From Bacteriovoracaceae bacterium (lineage in GTDB: Bacteria > Bdellovibrionota > UBA1018), in contig JAHFAC010000013.1 of assembly GCA_023250755.1 (NCBI GenBank), positions 6,906 to 13,065 on the forward strand: a stretch of DNA of 6,160 nucleotides, written 5' to 3'. The notes beneath the pieces are model-generated. The model was not told the origin of the DNA and did no database searches. It saw only the letters and a list, made by a program, of their open reading frames with translations. Within the stretch, counting starts at the first letter, position 1, and each line of letters begins with the position of its first letter. A program made the position numbers and the translations under genes. Shown piece after piece: positions 5,500 through 6,160 of this stretch.

Positions 5500-5505
5500 C
5501 ACCCC
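5500..5505 (-). promoter_or_regulatory. ribosome binding site deciding the EEP-protein start
   Basis: GGGGTG (minus strand, 5505-5500) is 6 nt upstream of ATG 5493. It supports the 250-aa form over the 281-aa frame from 5586, which would also run across the start of the divergent gene. Confidence 0.5.
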
Positions 5506-5536
5506 AGCCTGAATGAGCCATTCAAGGTTGATACCA

Positions 5537-5565
5537 TTGCAATGACACTCAAGCCCATTTACAAT
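5537..5565 (+). promoter_or_regulatory. candidate promoter for the HD-GYP gene
   Basis: TTGCAA (5537-5542, 4 of 6), 17 nt, TACAAT (5560-5565, 5 of 6). Transcription would start around 5572, only a few bases before ATG 5575, implying a nearly leaderless message. This fits the lack of a properly spaced Shine-Dalgarno there, but it is only a prediction. Confidence 0.3.
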
Positions 5566-5586
5566 GGTTCTAGGATGGATCAACAA
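5558..5586 (-). promoter_or_regulatory. candidate promoter for the EEP gene
   Basis: TTGTTG (5586-5581), a 17-nt spacer and TGTAAA (5563-5558) on the minus strand would give a leader of about 58 nt. It overlaps the -10 box of the candidate plus-strand promoter. Matches are partial and were found by eye. Confidence 0.22.
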
Positions 5587-6160
5587 TTCCTAGGATGCGA
5601 CCTGAATGAAATCCGAATAGGCGAGCCCCTGCCTGTACCGATTTATCTTCGCATTGACTCCCGATATATTACGTTCCGAGCTGAAGGGGATTTAGTTGAC
5701 CGAAAGACCTATGAACGCCTTGAACTCCAAAAAATTAAAAAAATTTTTATTCAGGAAAAGGACCATCCCTCTTTTAATGCTTGGAGCAAGAAATTTCTAG
5801 CAGAAACAACGATACAAAAAAATAAGGACCCAAAAAATAAGGAGATCGAGCACTACGTTCACGTCAGAGAAGAAACAGAAAGAAAAATTTTAGATATTTT
5901 CCATTCAAGCCACCCGGACAAGGTGGTTGCCCAAGCCATTCAGTCTAGCAAGAAATTGGTTTTCGAAGTGATGAAACTACCCTACGCCAGTCAACCCCTC
6001 AATCTACTTCAGCTTTACTCGCAAGGGGCTGTGAATCATTCAGTAAACATCAGCGTTCTCTCCGTCTACCTTGCAATGCAAATGGGCTATTCGCACGCGC
6101 TCGTACTCCAGCAAATTGGCGCAGGCGGGCTCCTTCATGACATCGGAAAATCAAAAGTAC
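5575..6160 (+). CDS. HD-GYP domain protein, probable c-di-GMP phosphodiesterase, 3' truncated
   Basis: Only the first 195 residues are in the window; the frame is open to the edge. The N-terminal 75 residues (FLGCDLNEIRIGEPLP..., GDLVDRKTYERLELQKIKKIFI, EKDHPSF) resemble the small beta-rich input region often found before HD-GYP domains. A charged Lys/Glu-rich linker follows (about 75-105), then a helical segment. The catalytic domain begins near 150: SQGAVNHSVNISVLSVYLAMQMGY supplies the first metal-binding His (His155), and GAGGLLHDIGKSKV gives the HD pair (His188-Asp189) with Lys192. The GYP motif and remaining ligands would lie beyond the edge, so hydrolysis of cyclic di-GMP is inferred. 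There is no membrane segment in the visible part. An in-frame ATG at 5542 would add 11 residues, but its AAGG is 14 nt away; ATG 5575 is preferred because the family-like region starts right after it. Confidence 0.88.
   Translation, partial: MDQQFLGCDLNEIRIGEPLPVPIYLRIDSRYITFRAEGDLVDRKTYERLELQKIKKIFIQEKDHPSFNAWSKKFLAETTIQKNKDPKNKEIEHYVHVREETERKILDIFHSSHPDKVVAQAIQSSKKLVFEVMKLPYASQPLNLLQLYSQGAVNHSVNISVLSVYLAMQMGYSHALVLQQIGAGGLLHDIGKSKV

Noticed and set aside
5494..5586. 31-residue N-terminal extension of the EEP protein from ATG 5586
   Set aside because: It overlaps the divergent gene's start, looks non-conserved, and ATG 5493 has a good ribosome binding site next to the first fold strand.

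Overview
The window is ordinary, gene-dense bacterial chromosome. It carries eight complete or nearly complete genes, plus one truncated at each edge. I see no insertion sequence, prophage, CRISPR array, tRNA or rRNA. The gene set is core metabolism plus c-di-GMP signalling: a proline aminopeptidase, a tRNA dihydrouridine synthase, a glutamate racemase, a class I cytochrome c, a YciA-type thioesterase, a YbhP-like EEP-fold protein and an HD-GYP protein. This fits a free-living or predatory Gram-negative proteobacterium. The N-terminal region of the HD-GYP protein and the DUF1285 gene look to me like the Bdellovibrionota / former Deltaproteobacteria, but this is inference from remembered protein style. 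Base composition looks balanced, a little under 50% GC by eye.

Layout. 1-1963 (+): the 3' part of pepP (Xaa-Pro aminopeptidase), whose end overlaps the start of a DusB-type tRNA-dihydrouridine synthase. 1991-2805 (-): a two-gene unit, first a small unrecognised protein (2805-2482), then a DUF1285 protein (2464-1991). 2886-3713 (+): murI, divergent from the small-protein gene across an 80-bp region (2806-2885) with overlapping candidate promoters and two palindromes. 3729-5493 (-): a thioesterase gene, a cytochrome c gene and an EEP-family gene on the same strand. Transcription runs EEP, then cytochrome c, then thioesterase; the last two are tightly spaced and the EEP gene lies 101 bp upstream. 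5575-6160 (+): the first 195 codons of an HD-GYP phosphodiesterase gene, divergent from the EEP gene.

How the genes work together. MurI makes D-glutamate for peptidoglycan. PepP trims Xaa-Pro peptides, Dus modifies tRNA D-loops, the cytochrome carries electrons in the periplasm, the thioesterase hydrolyses acyl-CoA, and the HD-GYP protein probably degrades c-di-GMP. They do not form one pathway. Strand switches are frequent and convergent gaps are very short (27 and 15 nt), so the window looks like several small independent transcription units. No intergenic stretch exceeds about 101 bp.

No convincing new multi-gene system was found. The most interesting parts are the small protein at 2482-2805, with its run of seven four-residue repeats and a possible start-region hairpin, and its pairing with DUF1285.
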